From Streptococcus downei MFe28 (lineage in GTDB: Bacteria; Bacillota; Bacilli; Lactobacillales; Streptococcaceae): a stretch of 64,000 bases of DNA. This document shows positions 1 through 8,043 of this stretch, one piece after another. Numbering within the stretch: the first letter of the stretch is position 1; the number at the start of each line of letters is the position of its first letter. Position numbers and translations under genes: made by a program. The notes beneath the pieces are model-generated. The model saw nothing but the letters and a program-made list of their open reading frames with translations, was not told the origin of the DNA and did no database searches. The stretch spans positions 1,488,001 through 1,552,000 of the forward strand of contig NZ_UHFA01000002.1 of the NCBI RefSeq assembly GCF_900459175.1, read 5' to 3'.

Positions 1-430
1 CTTTTTCAAATTCCTTTTTCATGTTGTGGTAGACCGCTTCTGACTCGTATTGGGCCACGGTCCCTGCCAGATAGGATTGCTCGGCCTCTGGAACCCCCAG
101 TCGCTCAAAGGTCTCCTTGACCTTGTCAGGAACGTCATCCCAGTCTCGAGCCGGTGTCTCCGAGACCTTCTGATAGTAAACCACATCATCGAAATTCAAT
201 TCAGACAAGTCTGGCCCCCACTTGGGCATGGACATGTCATTGAAATTCTTCAAGGCCTTAAGACGGAAGTCCAGCATCCAGTCAGGCTCATTCTTCTTGG
301 CCGAAATTTGCCGAACGACCTCCTCGCTCAGACCCTTCCCAGTCGTAAAGACAGGATTCATCTCTACATGAAAGTTGGTATCCTGCTGGTTTTGACCAAG
401 CTCTATATCTTTATTTGGAGTATCTGTCAT
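1..430 (-). CDS. sufB: SufB, Fe-S cluster assembly scaffold subunit (5' part only)
   Basis: Reading leftward from ATG at 430, the frame stays open to the window edge (143 codons). The translation starts [13 protein letters not shown] and contains [25 protein letters not shown] and [13 protein letters not shown], all typical of the N-terminal part of streptococcal SufB. SufB is the scaffold on which the SufBCD complex builds iron-sulfur clusters in the cytoplasm. The rest of the gene lies outside the window. In most streptococci sufB follows sufU in a sufCDSUB operon, but here the upstream gene on the same strand is leuC, so the gene is either detached or a second copy. Family call is firm; context is inference. 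Confidence 0.9.
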   Translation of the reverse strand, partial: MTDTPNKDIELGQNQQDTNFHVEMNPVFTTGKGLSEEVVRQISAKKNEPDWMLDFRLKALKNFNDMSMPKWGPDLSELNFDDVVYYQKVSETPARDWDDVPDKVKETFERLGVPEAEQSYLAGTVAQYESEAVYHNMKKEFEK

Positions 431-587
431 AAGTTTCTTACCTTTCTTATCCTCCAGTATACTACTTCTTGGCAAAAAAATGTAGCTCCCGCTAGCGCTA
501 TAAGGAACTAAGAGGAACCACATTTTTATTTGCGACTTTAGATATTGGTTGGCTGTTGGGCCTCTAGCCTTGTGCCGGCCAAACAGT

Positions 588-1992
588 TTAACAGAGCTTT
601 GAATTTAAGCCGTCTCCAGTTGTCTCCAGTTCTGGGAGTTGGCGAATATCAACGAAGTGGCCTGCGACCGCAGCCGCGGCAGCCATGGCTGGACTACAGA
701 GATGGGTTCTGGCTCCATAACCTTGCCGACCCTCAAAATTTCGGTTGCTGGTTGAGGCACAATGAACCCCCTCGGGAACCTGGTCAGGATTCATGCCTAG
801 GCAGGCTGAACAGCCTGGATCTCGCCATTCAAAACCAGCCTCCAGAAAGATTTTATCCAGACCCAGCGCTTCTGCCGCCCGCTTCACAGATCTGGAACCT
901 GGTACGACAATGGCCGTCAGGCTCTTTCCCTTGACAAAATGAGCCGCCAGGCGTAAATCTGAAAGTCTTGAATTGGTGCAGGAACCAATAAAGATATAAC
1001 CCAGGTCAATATCTTGTGCCCTTTCCTCTGGATGAACATCCATATAGTGATAGGCTCGCTGGGCATCTGGTCCCTTGATTTCAGGGAAGGGCTGGTCAAC
1101 TGGAACCCCCATTTCAGGATTGGTTCCCCAGGTTACCATGGGTGCTAACTTAGACACATCTAAGGTCAGGACCTTGTCGTAAACCGCATCTTCATCAGAG
1201 ACCAGAGTCTTCCAATCTGCAACAGCTCTTTCAAAATCTTTAGGTGCCGTTTCTCTTCCTCTGACATAGTCAAATGTCTTTTGGTCGGGATTCATCAAGC
1301 CAATCTTGCTTCCAAATTCAACCGACATATTGCAGATGGTCATCCGTTCTTCCATGGAAAGATCCGCAATGGCTGGGCCTGTGTATTCGGTCGCATAGCC
1401 AATACCAGCGTCGACGCCGTATTTGGCTATGAGGGCCAGGAAATAATCCTTAGCGAAGTCCCCTTTTGCTGGTTTGCCGATGAATTCTACCTTGAGGCGT
1501 TTGGGTTTCTTTTGCCAGATGGTCTGGGTCGCAAAGACGTGTTCGATTTCGCTGGTCCCAATCCCGAAGGCGATAGCCCCGAAAGCCCCATTGGTAGCGG
1601 TGTGCGAGTCTCCGCAGACGATAAATTTCCCTGGCTGGATCCTTCCTGTCTCAGGACCAATCATATGGACGATTCCTTGCTTTTTCAGAACCATGGTCAC
1701 AGACCTCGACTCCAAAATCTTTAACGTTTCTTGCCAGGGCATCCATTTGGTTCTTGGAAATGACATCCCTAATCGTAAAAATGTCCTTGGTAGGAACATT
1801 ATGGTCGTAGGTGGCAAAGGTTAAGTCTGGTCGTCTGAGTTTTCGGCCAGCATCGCGTAGGCCTTGGAAGGCTTGGGGAGAAGTTACTTCATGAATGTGT
1901 TGCTCATCTACGTAAAGCAACTGAGTATGTCCCTCTTCTCCCATAATCACGTGTCGATCCCAGAGTTTGTCAAAAATTGTTTGTCCACTCAT
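588..1992 (-). pseudogene. leuC: leuC, 3-isopropylmalate dehydratase large subunit, frameshifted
   Basis: LeuC with its partner LeuD isomerises isopropylmalate in leucine synthesis. The N-terminal part (from ATG 1992, after AGGAGGTGG) reads [18 protein letters not shown] and ends in a wrong frame at 1651. The body continues in another frame through [33 protein letters not shown] and [11 protein letters not shown], which carry the three cluster cysteines, to a stop at 588. The frames join at a T5 run on the plus strand (1681-1685). Removing one base restores [14 protein letters not shown]. No leuA, leuB or leuD lies next to it, so it is a stranded operon remnant, or an intact orphan if the extra base is a sequencing error. 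Confidence 0.85.
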
Positions 1993-2008
1993 CTGTCCAC
2001 CTCCTTAT

Positions 2009-2164
2009 CTATAAAATTTTTTGAAGATTTGTAAAATCACCAAGACTTCTAAAAGTTTGTAGAATGTGGCTTCTCACCAAAAGGGTGACTGCCATAATGA
2101 CAGCTATAAATTGGCTTAGGCCAAGCAGACCCACCCAGGCAAGGCTCCATAGTCCATTCTCCAT
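2009..2164 (-). CDS. Possible 51-residue membrane peptide upstream of leuC
   Basis: An ATG at 2164 opens a 51-codon frame ending 16 bases before leuC. The peptide begins MENGLWSLAWVGLLGL, has one hydrophobic stretch of about 25 residues and ends in LGDFTNLQKIL. Leucine content is high, but the peptide is much longer than a typical leu attenuator leader and no tandem leucine codons stand out. The ribosome site is weak (GGA about 7 bases upstream). It may be chance or a decayed gene. Confidence 0.25.
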   Translation of the reverse strand: MENGLWSLAWVGLLGLSQFIAVIMAVTLLVRSHILQTFRSLGDFTNLQKIL

Positions 2165-2192
2165 CTATTTTCCAAGACTTATTTCTACTCGC

Positions 2193-2480
2193 TTACTTAT
2201 GAAGAACAACCAGAACTTGAGACTCTTCGTTTCCTTTAAGGGAATGTTTTTCTTCTGGCTCTAGGACGACAAAGTCGCCTGAAATCATCTTGACCGTTTC
2301 CCCTGAGGCTGTGAAATCAATATTATCTTCAAGGACAATAACAACTTTATCACTTGAGGAGGAATGGGTAGGAATTTCCTGATTCAACATCAGGTGGATG
2401 TGGCGGATACTAAAGCGATTGTTTTGGTTAAATTTTTCAATTTCTTTTGCTTCTAGGTTGAGCTTATAAACTTTTATCAT
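2193..2480 (-). CDS. Small single-domain cupin protein
   Basis: A 95-residue protein starting MIKVYKLNLEAKEIEKF after a good AAGGAGG site. The segments IRHIHLMLNQEIPTH, DKVVIVLEDNIDF and MISGDFVVLEPEEKHSLKG fit the two short cupin motifs: a strand with His residues, then GDFVVLEPEEKH. Small cupins of this kind often bind a metal and sit in redox or stress settings, but no substrate can be read from the sequence. It lies beyond a terminator downstream of the CHRD gene, so it is probably transcribed on its own or by read-through. Confidence 0.7.
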   Translation of the reverse strand: MIKVYKLNLEAKEIEKFNQNNRFSIRHIHLMLNQEIPTHSSSSDKVVIVLEDNIDFTASGETVKMISGDFVVLEPEEKHSLKGNEESQVLVVLHK

Positions 2481-2522
2481 TGACCTCCTTAAAAGAGTTC
2501 CGTAGCACTCAAAGAGAATTTA

Positions 2523-2557
2523 GAAAAAATCATCAAAGTAAGGAGCCTTGATGATTT
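2523..2557 (-). terminator. Intrinsic terminator after the CHRD gene
   Basis: On the minus strand a 10-bp stem (AAATCATCAA paired with TTGATGATTT) is followed directly by a T run. It lies about 40 bases past the stop of the CHRD-like gene and ahead of the cupin gene. Confidence 0.75.
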
Positions 2558-2597
2558 CTGGCAAAACCTGTGATTGGCTGACAATCCCGAAAATCGG

Positions 2598-3164
2598 CTA
2601 ATCTTCGACTTTTTGAATCTTTCCAGCCGCAATCGGTAGGGTGACATATTGGTCGTAGCTTTCGGTTAATTTACCCCCGACCGTATCAGGAATATCGAGA
2701 CTACGAGGAATGCCATGAATATAAACGACTCGTTTTTCCAATTGCAAATCATCAGTCCCAAAGACTTCCTTGAACTTTGCCTTTAAGGCCTTGAGAGGAA
2801 CTGTTTTCTCATAACTATAGTAGCCCTTGGCATCTGCGACAGGATAGTCGTCATTTGGAATAGTCATCTCATGGGGGGCATTGTCCAGGGGAACCATGGT
2901 CGTGCCCGAGACACTCTCCGTTTCAGGCAAATCAATCCAGCCATCGCCGTTGCTATCTTGAGCTAGGGTTGGAACTTGAGCCTCCTTACCTTCTGGGAAA
3001 CCGTGAAAATGTTCCCAGTGCTGAATATTAGCTGGCGTATCAAACATTTCCAGCTTAATCTTAAGTTCCTCTTCTTCTTGCAGAAATTCGACATAACCAT
3101 GGGCAGCCGTTCCTATCTTTTCAGCATTTAGGGGCTGAATTTTAGCTCTGTATAATTGTGTCAT
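2598..3164 (-). CDS. CHRD-domain-like protein without signal peptide
   Basis: About 188 residues from the preferred start MTQLYRAKIQPLNAEK (ATG 3164, AGGTGA 5 bases upstream); a longer frame to 3197 lacks a comparable site. The pattern GYVEFLQEEEELKIKLEMFD, then HWEHFHGFPEGKE and VVYIHGIPRS, resembles CHRD domains, which have conserved histidines in HxxHxH-like strands. Family members are usually exported, but no signal peptide or membrane segment is visible here, so a cytoplasmic location is implied. It lies 51 bases past the nrd operon terminator. Function unknown. Confidence 0.6.
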   Translation of the reverse strand: MTQLYRAKIQPLNAEKIGTAAHGYVEFLQEEEELKIKLEMFDTPANIQHWEHFHGFPEGKEAQVPTLAQDSNGDGWIDLPETESVSGTTMVPLDNAPHEMTIPNDDYPVADAKGYYSYEKTVPLKALKAKFKEVFGTDDLQLEKRVVYIHGIPRSLDIPDTVGGKLTESYDQYVTLPIAAGKIQKVED

Positions 3165-3215
3165 AATATCACCTGACCCTCCATTCTTTGGGGCCATTTT
3201 AGCATTTACCCAAAG

Positions 3216-3243
3216 AAAAAAACTTGACCAGAATCAAGTTTTT
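3216..3243 (-). terminator. Terminator of the nrd operon
   Basis: AAAAACTTGA paired with TCAAGTTTTT around a 6-base loop, followed by further T on the minus strand. It begins 10 bases past the stop of the last nrdF gene. Confidence 0.85.
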
Positions 3244-3252
3244 CTCCTCAAT

Positions 3253-4203
3253 CTAAAAATCGTAATCCTCTTGGCTCATACTTTCGGCTTCTCCCATCAG
3301 GTAACCGGCCCCAACTTGAGAGAAAAAGTCATGATTAGCCGTCTCAATGGAAATCCCATTCATGACAATGGGGTTAACATCATTGGCGGTTGCATTCTCG
3401 AAGTAAATACCAAAGCCCATATTTTGCAGGGACTTGTTGGCGTTATATTTGACAAAGGTTTTGATGTCATCTTCTAGACCTATGTCACTGTAGACTTCCT
3501 CGGTATAGGCAAATTCATTTTCCAGTAGTTCATCTAGAAAGCCGTACATCCATTTTTGAAAGTCTGCCTGATCTTCTGGTGACAATTCATCAAAGCCCTG
3601 GCGGAACTTATAGCCTAGATAGGTTCCATGGACGGATTCATCACGAATAACTAATTTAATTAGTTCTGCCAAATTAGCCAATTTATTTTGACCACGGTAC
3701 CAGAGAGGAATGAAGAAATTGCTATAGTAAAGGATTCCTTCTAGAAAGATACTGGCGACCATGACCTGCAGGGGGCTACCATTTTGATAATAGTCATTAA
3801 CCCTTTGAGCCTTAAATTGCATCCTTGGATCGTTATCCATCCAGTCGTAGATAGCCTCAATATCCTTAAAGGTATTGAGGGAAATTAAAATGGTTCCATA
3901 GGTCTTGGCGTGAATGGACTCCATAAAGTTGAAATCGCTGAAAACTGCTAGCTCTTTCTGGGTTCGGGCATTCTTTTTGATGGCATAAAGGCCTTCCTCG
4001 GACTGGAGAGTATCCAGCAGAGCTAGGCCTCCGACGGCCTTTTTGACCACTGTCTTTTCTAAGTCAGACAGTTGCTTCCAGTCTAAGAGGTCATTGGAGA
4101 CAGGGACTCTTGTATCCAGCCAGAACTGGGCGGTTGCCTTATCCCAGACGTATTCGTCCAGTTCATCTTCAACCTTCTGCCAATTCATTGTCGAGTGTAG
4201 CAT
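3253..4203 (-). CDS. nrdF: NrdF, class Ib ribonucleotide reductase R2 subunit (complete ligand set)
   Basis: 316 residues. R2 holds the dimetal site and tyrosyl radical that start ribonucleotide reduction in NrdE. All expected residues are visible: D64 (LALLDTLQSEEG), E95 and H98 (FMESIHAKTY), radical Tyr102, E155 (IFLEGILYYS), E189 and H192 (IRDESVHGTYLG). The C-terminus EDYDF fits the tail that docks on NrdE. The gene starts 11 bases after the preceding nrdF-like gene; AAGGAGG overlaps that gene's stop region, so the two are probably translated together. It is much closer to ordinary streptococcal NrdF than its neighbour is. Confidence 0.95.
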   Translation of the reverse strand: MLHSTMNWQKVEDELDEYVWDKATAQFWLDTRVPVSNDLLDWKQLSDLEKTVVKKAVGGLALLDTLQSEEGLYAIKKNARTQKELAVFSDFNFMESIHAKTYGTILISLNTFKDIEAIYDWMDNDPRMQFKAQRVNDYYQNGSPLQVMVASIFLEGILYYSNFFIPLWYRGQNKLANLAELIKLVIRDESVHGTYLGYKFRQGFDELSPEDQADFQKWMYGFLDELLENEFAYTEEVYSDIGLEDDIKTFVKYNANKSLQNMGFGIYFENATANDVNPIVMNGISIETANHDFFSQVGAGYLMGEAESMSQEDYDF

Positions 4204-4214
4204 GACTTACCTCC

Positions 4215-5171
4215 TTAAAAATCATAATCATCATCAGTCATAACGCCCTCAGTCTCCAGAACTGATTTAGCGCTAGAACTGGTCAAATCGTGTTGGCGCA
4301 AGACCTGCAGGGACCGATTAATTCCAGCTAGATTGGCCTGAACAAAGGGATAGACCGATTGGCCAAGGCCGAAATTTTCTAGGATATGGTTGGCTTCTTG
4401 GTGGAGCAAATCCTTGGCCAGAGACTTGGCATCATCTAGCAGAAAATAATCTTCAATCAAGTCTTCTTCTTGTTGGACTAGCTTATCAACAAAGTCTCTA
4501 GCCCAGTTTTCAAAATCCTTAGCTTCATCTTGGTCAACCTCTGTCAAAAGCAGCTTGACCTTGTGTCCCAAATAGTAGCAATGCAGGGATTCATTGCGGA
4601 TGACCATCTCCAGCATGAGGCCTAGACTTGTGAAGCCCTTGCTCTGCCAGAGATAAAGGGGATAGGCCAGCAAACTGTAGTTCATCAGACCTTCTAGACA
4701 GATAGCTGCAAAGCGCTTGGCCAGAGGATCCTTGCTATTATAGATGGCATCAATGGTTTTCAGTCTCTTTTGAAGAAATTCTTGGCCGTCCACCCAATCC
4801 AGCCAGACTTGCAAGTCCCTTTCATCATTGAAGACCCTGAGAATTCGATTATAGGCCTTGGTTGCTACCATTTCGGTAAACTGGAGATTATTGAGGATAG
4901 CGATTTCCTGCTGGGACCGCTGACTATTTCGGATGATTTGGCCAGCCTCAATGGATTGATAGGTAGCCTCTTGGGCTAGAAGAAGCAAGCTGCGATTGAG
5001 TTGGTCCTGCTCCTTCTTGCTCAAGCCTTCCCACTTAGGCTTATCCTCCTCGATAGGAATCCTCGTGTCCAACCAAAAGAGGGAGGTCGCCCTTTCCCAA
5101 ACAGCGTTGTCCAATTCATCCTCAATATGGTTCCAATTGATGGCCTTGTAATACAAATAATTTTTTGGCAT
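4215..5171 (-). CDS. NrdF-like R2 paralogue lacking two metal ligands
   Basis: 318 residues, aligning without gaps to the adjacent NrdF through the ligand region. The aspartate of metal site 1 is Ala69 (EATYQSIEAG) and the site-1 histidine is Ala103 (FTEMVATKAY). E100, E160 (ICLEGLMNYS), E194 and H197 (IRNESLHCYY) remain, as does the radical tyrosine position Tyr107. The Asp before the third Glu is Asn193. The C-terminal tail DDDYDF is kept, so NrdE binding is plausible. This differs from the VPK/QSK class Ie pattern, which replaces glutamates. It may act as a structural or heterodimer partner of the normal NrdF. Start chosen at ATG 5171 behind GGAGGTTAAG. Confidence 0.9.
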   Translation of the reverse strand: MPKNYLYYKAINWNHIEDELDNAVWERATSLFWLDTRIPIEEDKPKWEGLSKKEQDQLNRSLLLLAQEATYQSIEAGQIIRNSQRSQQEIAILNNLQFTEMVATKAYNRILRVFNDERDLQVWLDWVDGQEFLQKRLKTIDAIYNSKDPLAKRFAAICLEGLMNYSLLAYPLYLWQSKGFTSLGLMLEMVIRNESLHCYYLGHKVKLLLTEVDQDEAKDFENWARDFVDKLVQQEEDLIEDYFLLDDAKSLAKDLLHQEANHILENFGLGQSVYPFVQANLAGINRSLQVLRQHDLTSSSAKSVLETEGVMTDDDYDF

Positions 5172-5221
5172 CTTAACCTCCTTAATTATTAAATTTGCCG
5201 ATGGTTCCCAATCTTGCCCTT

Positions 5222-7399
5222 CTAAATCATGCAGGATTCGCAGTTGTTGATGCTTTCAAATTCATCATCCTCAGTATAGGTCCTGACATAATAGAGAGAC
5301 TTAATGCCCTTGGTCCAGGCGTAATTGCGAAGTTTATTGAGGTCGCGAGTGGTCAGATTGGGATGGTCAGGCTTTTTCCATTCATAGAGACCTTGAGGTA
5401 GTTTGGAACGCATGAAAAGGGTCAGACTGAGCCCTTGGTCAACATGCTTTTGCGCTTGGGCATAGATGTCAATAATCTTTCTTTGGTCCATATCATAGGC
5501 AGTCTTATAGTGACTGATGGTGTCATTGGACAGATAAGGAGCGGGATAAAATATGGACCCCACCTTCTTCTCTTGGCGGTTTTCAATCAGCTGAGTGATA
5601 GGATGGAGAGAGGCACTAGTTTCATTAATATAAGAAATAGAACCATTGGGGGCCACCGCCAAACGATTGCGATGATAAAGCCCATCCGCCATAACTGCTT
5701 CCTTCAGAGCCTGCCAGTCTTCTAAACTGGGTAAGTGGATAGTTTCAAAGATTTTTGCGACCTGAGGAAAATCAAAGTGGAAATCATCTTGCAAATACTG
5801 GTCAAAGTAGCTACCGTCAGCATACTTGGAGGCTTCAAAATCATGAAAAACTTGCTTTTTTTCTAGGGCGATTTGATGGCTAGCCTTTAGAGAATAATAA
5901 TTCATGGCTAAGAAGAAGGCATCAACAAATTCTAGGGCCTCCTTTGAGTCATAATTAAGACCATTTAAGGCTAGGGCGGTATGAAGCCCCATAGCTCCTA
6001 GGCCTATGGTGTGATAGAGAGCATTCCCCTTAGCAACGGTGGGGACTTCTTCGATGGACTCGCTATCCGTAACTGTGGTCAAAGCACGCACGGCGTATTC
6101 AATGGACTTACCAAAGTCAGGTGAACGGAGGAGATTGACCATATTCATAGAACCGAGATTGCAGGAGATATCGGTTCCGACTTCTTGATAGGTCAAATCC
6201 CTATTTAATGTCGAAGGCTCTTGCGGTTGTAGAATTTCCGAACAGAGGTTGCTCATGATGATGCGACCCTTGACAGGATTAGAGCGGTTGGCGCTATCGA
6301 TATTGAGGATGTAAGGATAACCGGATTCCTGTTGGAGGCGGGAAATCTCTTGTTCCAATTCCCTAGCATTGATGACCATCTTTTCAATGGCTGGATTAGC
6401 TACTAGCTTATCGTATTCGGCTGTAATATCAACATAGGAGAAAGGCCGTCCGTAAGCTCTTTCGACATGATAGGGATTAAAGAGATACATGGGTTGATTG
6501 GTCTTTAGAAGTTCATAGTATTTATCAGGAACCACCAGACCTAGAGAGAGGGTCTTGACCCGAATCTTTTCGTCGGTATTTTCTTTTTTAGTTGATAGGA
6601 AGGCCAGGATATCTTGGTGGAAGACATTAAGATAGACAACACCCGCGCCATTGCGTTGACCTAGTTGGTTGCTGTAGCTAAAGGAATCTTCTAAAAGTTT
6701 CATAACAGGTAGAACTCCTGAGAAAGCATGGGCAATCCGCTTGATGGGTGAACCACTAGCCCTCAGATTGGAGAGGTTGACGCCGACACCCCCACCTATA
6801 CGGGAAAGCTGCAGGGCCGAATTAATCCCGCGACCGATAGAGAGCATGGAGTCATTAATGTCAATGAGGAAACAAGAAACCATCTCCCCTCGCCTTTTCT
6901 TACCGGCGTTTAAAAAGGTGGGCGTGGCTGGCTGGTAGCGTTGACTAATCAATTCATCCACCAAATGACGGGCCAATTCTCGATTGCCAGCAGCCAAATA
7001 GAGGGCATTAAAGACAACCCGATCCTCGAAATTTTCTAGGTATTGCTGGAGGTCATCTGTCTTCATGGCATACTGGTTATAAAATTTATAAGCTGCCATA
7101 AAGGATTTGAATTTAAAACCGTATTGATAGGCCTCCTCAAAAAGCTCTTGGATAAAGGCCTTATCAATACCGTTACCTTCTTTGGAGTAAGCTGATAAAA
7201 CATCCTGATCGATATAGTCATGCTCAATCAGGTAATCAATCTGGTTAGAGAAACTCTCAAAAGATTTGGTCTTGGGCTTGATCTCATGTTGCAGATAATC
7301 TTCTAGGGCTTCTTGGTCATAATGTAGTGGAATTTTCCCAGCGACTGGGATATTGACCATGTTATTTAAGACAAAATAATCTTGACTAGTTTTGGACAT
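5222..7399 (-). CDS. nrdE: NrdE, class Ib ribonucleotide reductase catalytic subunit
   Basis: 725 residues. NrdE reduces ribonucleoside diphosphates to deoxy forms in the cytoplasm using a thiyl radical passed from NrdF. Visible hallmarks are MVSCFLIDINDSM and DISCNLGSMN (the redox cysteines), NLCSEIL (active-site Asn-Cys-Glu), the tyrosine pair in LYYVRTYT and the C-terminal NCESCMI, whose CxxC exchanges electrons with a redoxin. The start overlaps the end of nrdI by 14 bases with AAAGGAG inside nrdI. No nrdH redoxin gene is adjacent. Confidence 0.97.
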   Translation of the reverse strand: MSKTSQDYFVLNNMVNIPVAGKIPLHYDQEALEDYLQHEIKPKTKSFESFSNQIDYLIEHDYIDQDVLSAYSKEGNGIDKAFIQELFEEAYQYGFKFKSFMAAYKFYNQYAMKTDDLQQYLENFEDRVVFNALYLAAGNRELARHLVDELISQRYQPATPTFLNAGKKRRGEMVSCFLIDINDSMLSIGRGINSALQLSRIGGGVGVNLSNLRASGSPIKRIAHAFSGVLPVMKLLEDSFSYSNQLGQRNGAGVVYLNVFHQDILAFLSTKKENTDEKIRVKTLSLGLVVPDKYYELLKTNQPMYLFNPYHVERAYGRPFSYVDITAEYDKLVANPAIEKMVINARELEQEISRLQQESGYPYILNIDSANRSNPVKGRIIMSNLCSEILQPQEPSTLNRDLTYQEVGTDISCNLGSMNMVNLLRSPDFGKSIEYAVRALTTVTDSESIEEVPTVAKGNALYHTIGLGAMGLHTALALNGLNYDSKEALEFVDAFFLAMNYYSLKASHQIALEKKQVFHDFEASKYADGSYFDQYLQDDFHFDFPQVAKIFETIHLPSLEDWQALKEAVMADGLYHRNRLAVAPNGSISYINETSASLHPITQLIENRQEKKVGSIFYPAPYLSNDTISHYKTAYDMDQRKIIDIYAQAQKHVDQGLSLTLFMRSKLPQGLYEWKKPDHPNLTTRDLNKLRNYAWTKGIKSLYYVRTYTEDDEFESINNCESCMI

Positions 7400-7880
7400 A
7401 GGCTACTCCTTTTGTTTTTGTTGCTGTTTGAAAAACCTTGACCAGCTTGTCGCCAATTCTCTCTAGGTCTTCTTGGCTTCCCCGCAATTCGAATTCGTCC
7501 AAGACTGGAAAACCAAAATCCTGAGCATATTGGTGGGCCGTTAGGCAGAATTGCTTATTAAAATTGCGGTTCCCACTACCAACAATTCCCAGGCAATAAG
7601 TGGCATTTTCCCCATGAGCAATCAATCTTCTCAAAGGGGTGGTCAATATTTCTTGATAACCATTGTCTAAACCATTTCCACCCTCTAAATAAGATGGAAG
7701 AAAGCTAAAATAGGGCTTATCAATATCGAAAATGGCAGGCTGGCCCTTCTTGACCAGACTTTTAAGATTGGTGGTCTCTAGCTCTAAGCCATATTTCTGT
7801 TTAATATGAGCAGCCAAGCGATGAATAAAATCTTCGGTATTTCCGCTGAGGCTGATATAAAAGATAGCAATTGGTTGCAT
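7386..7880 (-). CDS. nrdI: NrdI, flavodoxin-like activator of NrdF
   Basis: 164 residues beginning MQPIAIFYISLSGNTEDFI, with the FMN phosphate loop SLSGNT, and later GIVGSGNRNFNKQFC, typical of NrdI. NrdI supplies oxidant to build the manganese-tyrosyl radical cofactor in class Ib R2. First gene of the operon nrdI-nrdE-nrdF'-nrdF. Two NrdR-type boxes lie within 75 bases of the start. Confidence 0.95.
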   Translation of the reverse strand: MQPIAIFYISLSGNTEDFIHRLAAHIKQKYGLELETTNLKSLVKKGQPAIFDIDKPYFSFLPSYLEGGNGLDNGYQEILTTPLRRLIAHGENATYCLGIVGSGNRNFNKQFCLTAHQYAQDFGFPVLDEFELRGSQEDLERIGDKLVKVFQTATKTKGVAYVQN

Positions 7881-7902
7881 TTCTCAGTGCTCCTCTATAT
7901 AA

Positions 7903-7950
7903 TGTCAATATATGGTGGCTATAAAAGTAAATAACCACTATATATTGTGT
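7903..7950. promoter_or_regulatory. Pair of NrdR boxes upstream of nrdI
   Basis: The box at 7935-7950 matches the NrdR consensus at 15 of 16 positions (CCACTATATATTGTGT). A weaker one at 7903-7918 matches at about 11 of 16. Their starts are 32 bases apart, the roughly three-turn spacing typical of NrdR operators. They should make nrdIEF'F a target of the nucleotide-responsive repressor NrdR; nrdR itself is not in this window. Confidence 0.85.
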
Positions 7951-7978
7951 TTATATTCTATACTAGAGAAAGTCGTAA

Positions 7979-8000
7979 AAAATTGATGCTAGTCAATTTT
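7979..8000. promoter_or_regulatory. FNR/FLP-type palindrome
   Basis: AAAATTGA and TCAATTTT form perfect arms around a 6-base spacer, giving the TTGA-N6-TCAA form of an FNR-family site. It lies 44 bases before the Crp/Fnr-family gene and about 100 bases upstream of nrdI, so autoregulation or joint control of nrd is possible. Inference from motif and position only. Confidence 0.55.
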
Positions 8001-8043
8001 CTCTTTATGAGATAGATTTTAAATAAATTGAAAGGAGTTCATC

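Noticed and set aside
545..934. Plus-strand frame of 129 codons
   Set aside because: Antisense to the conserved C-terminal part of leuC, with no ribosome site.
4215..5171. First NrdF as a class Ie (VPK or QSK) R2
   Set aside because: Class Ie replaces metal-binding glutamates; here all three glutamates are kept and the aspartate and one histidine are lost.
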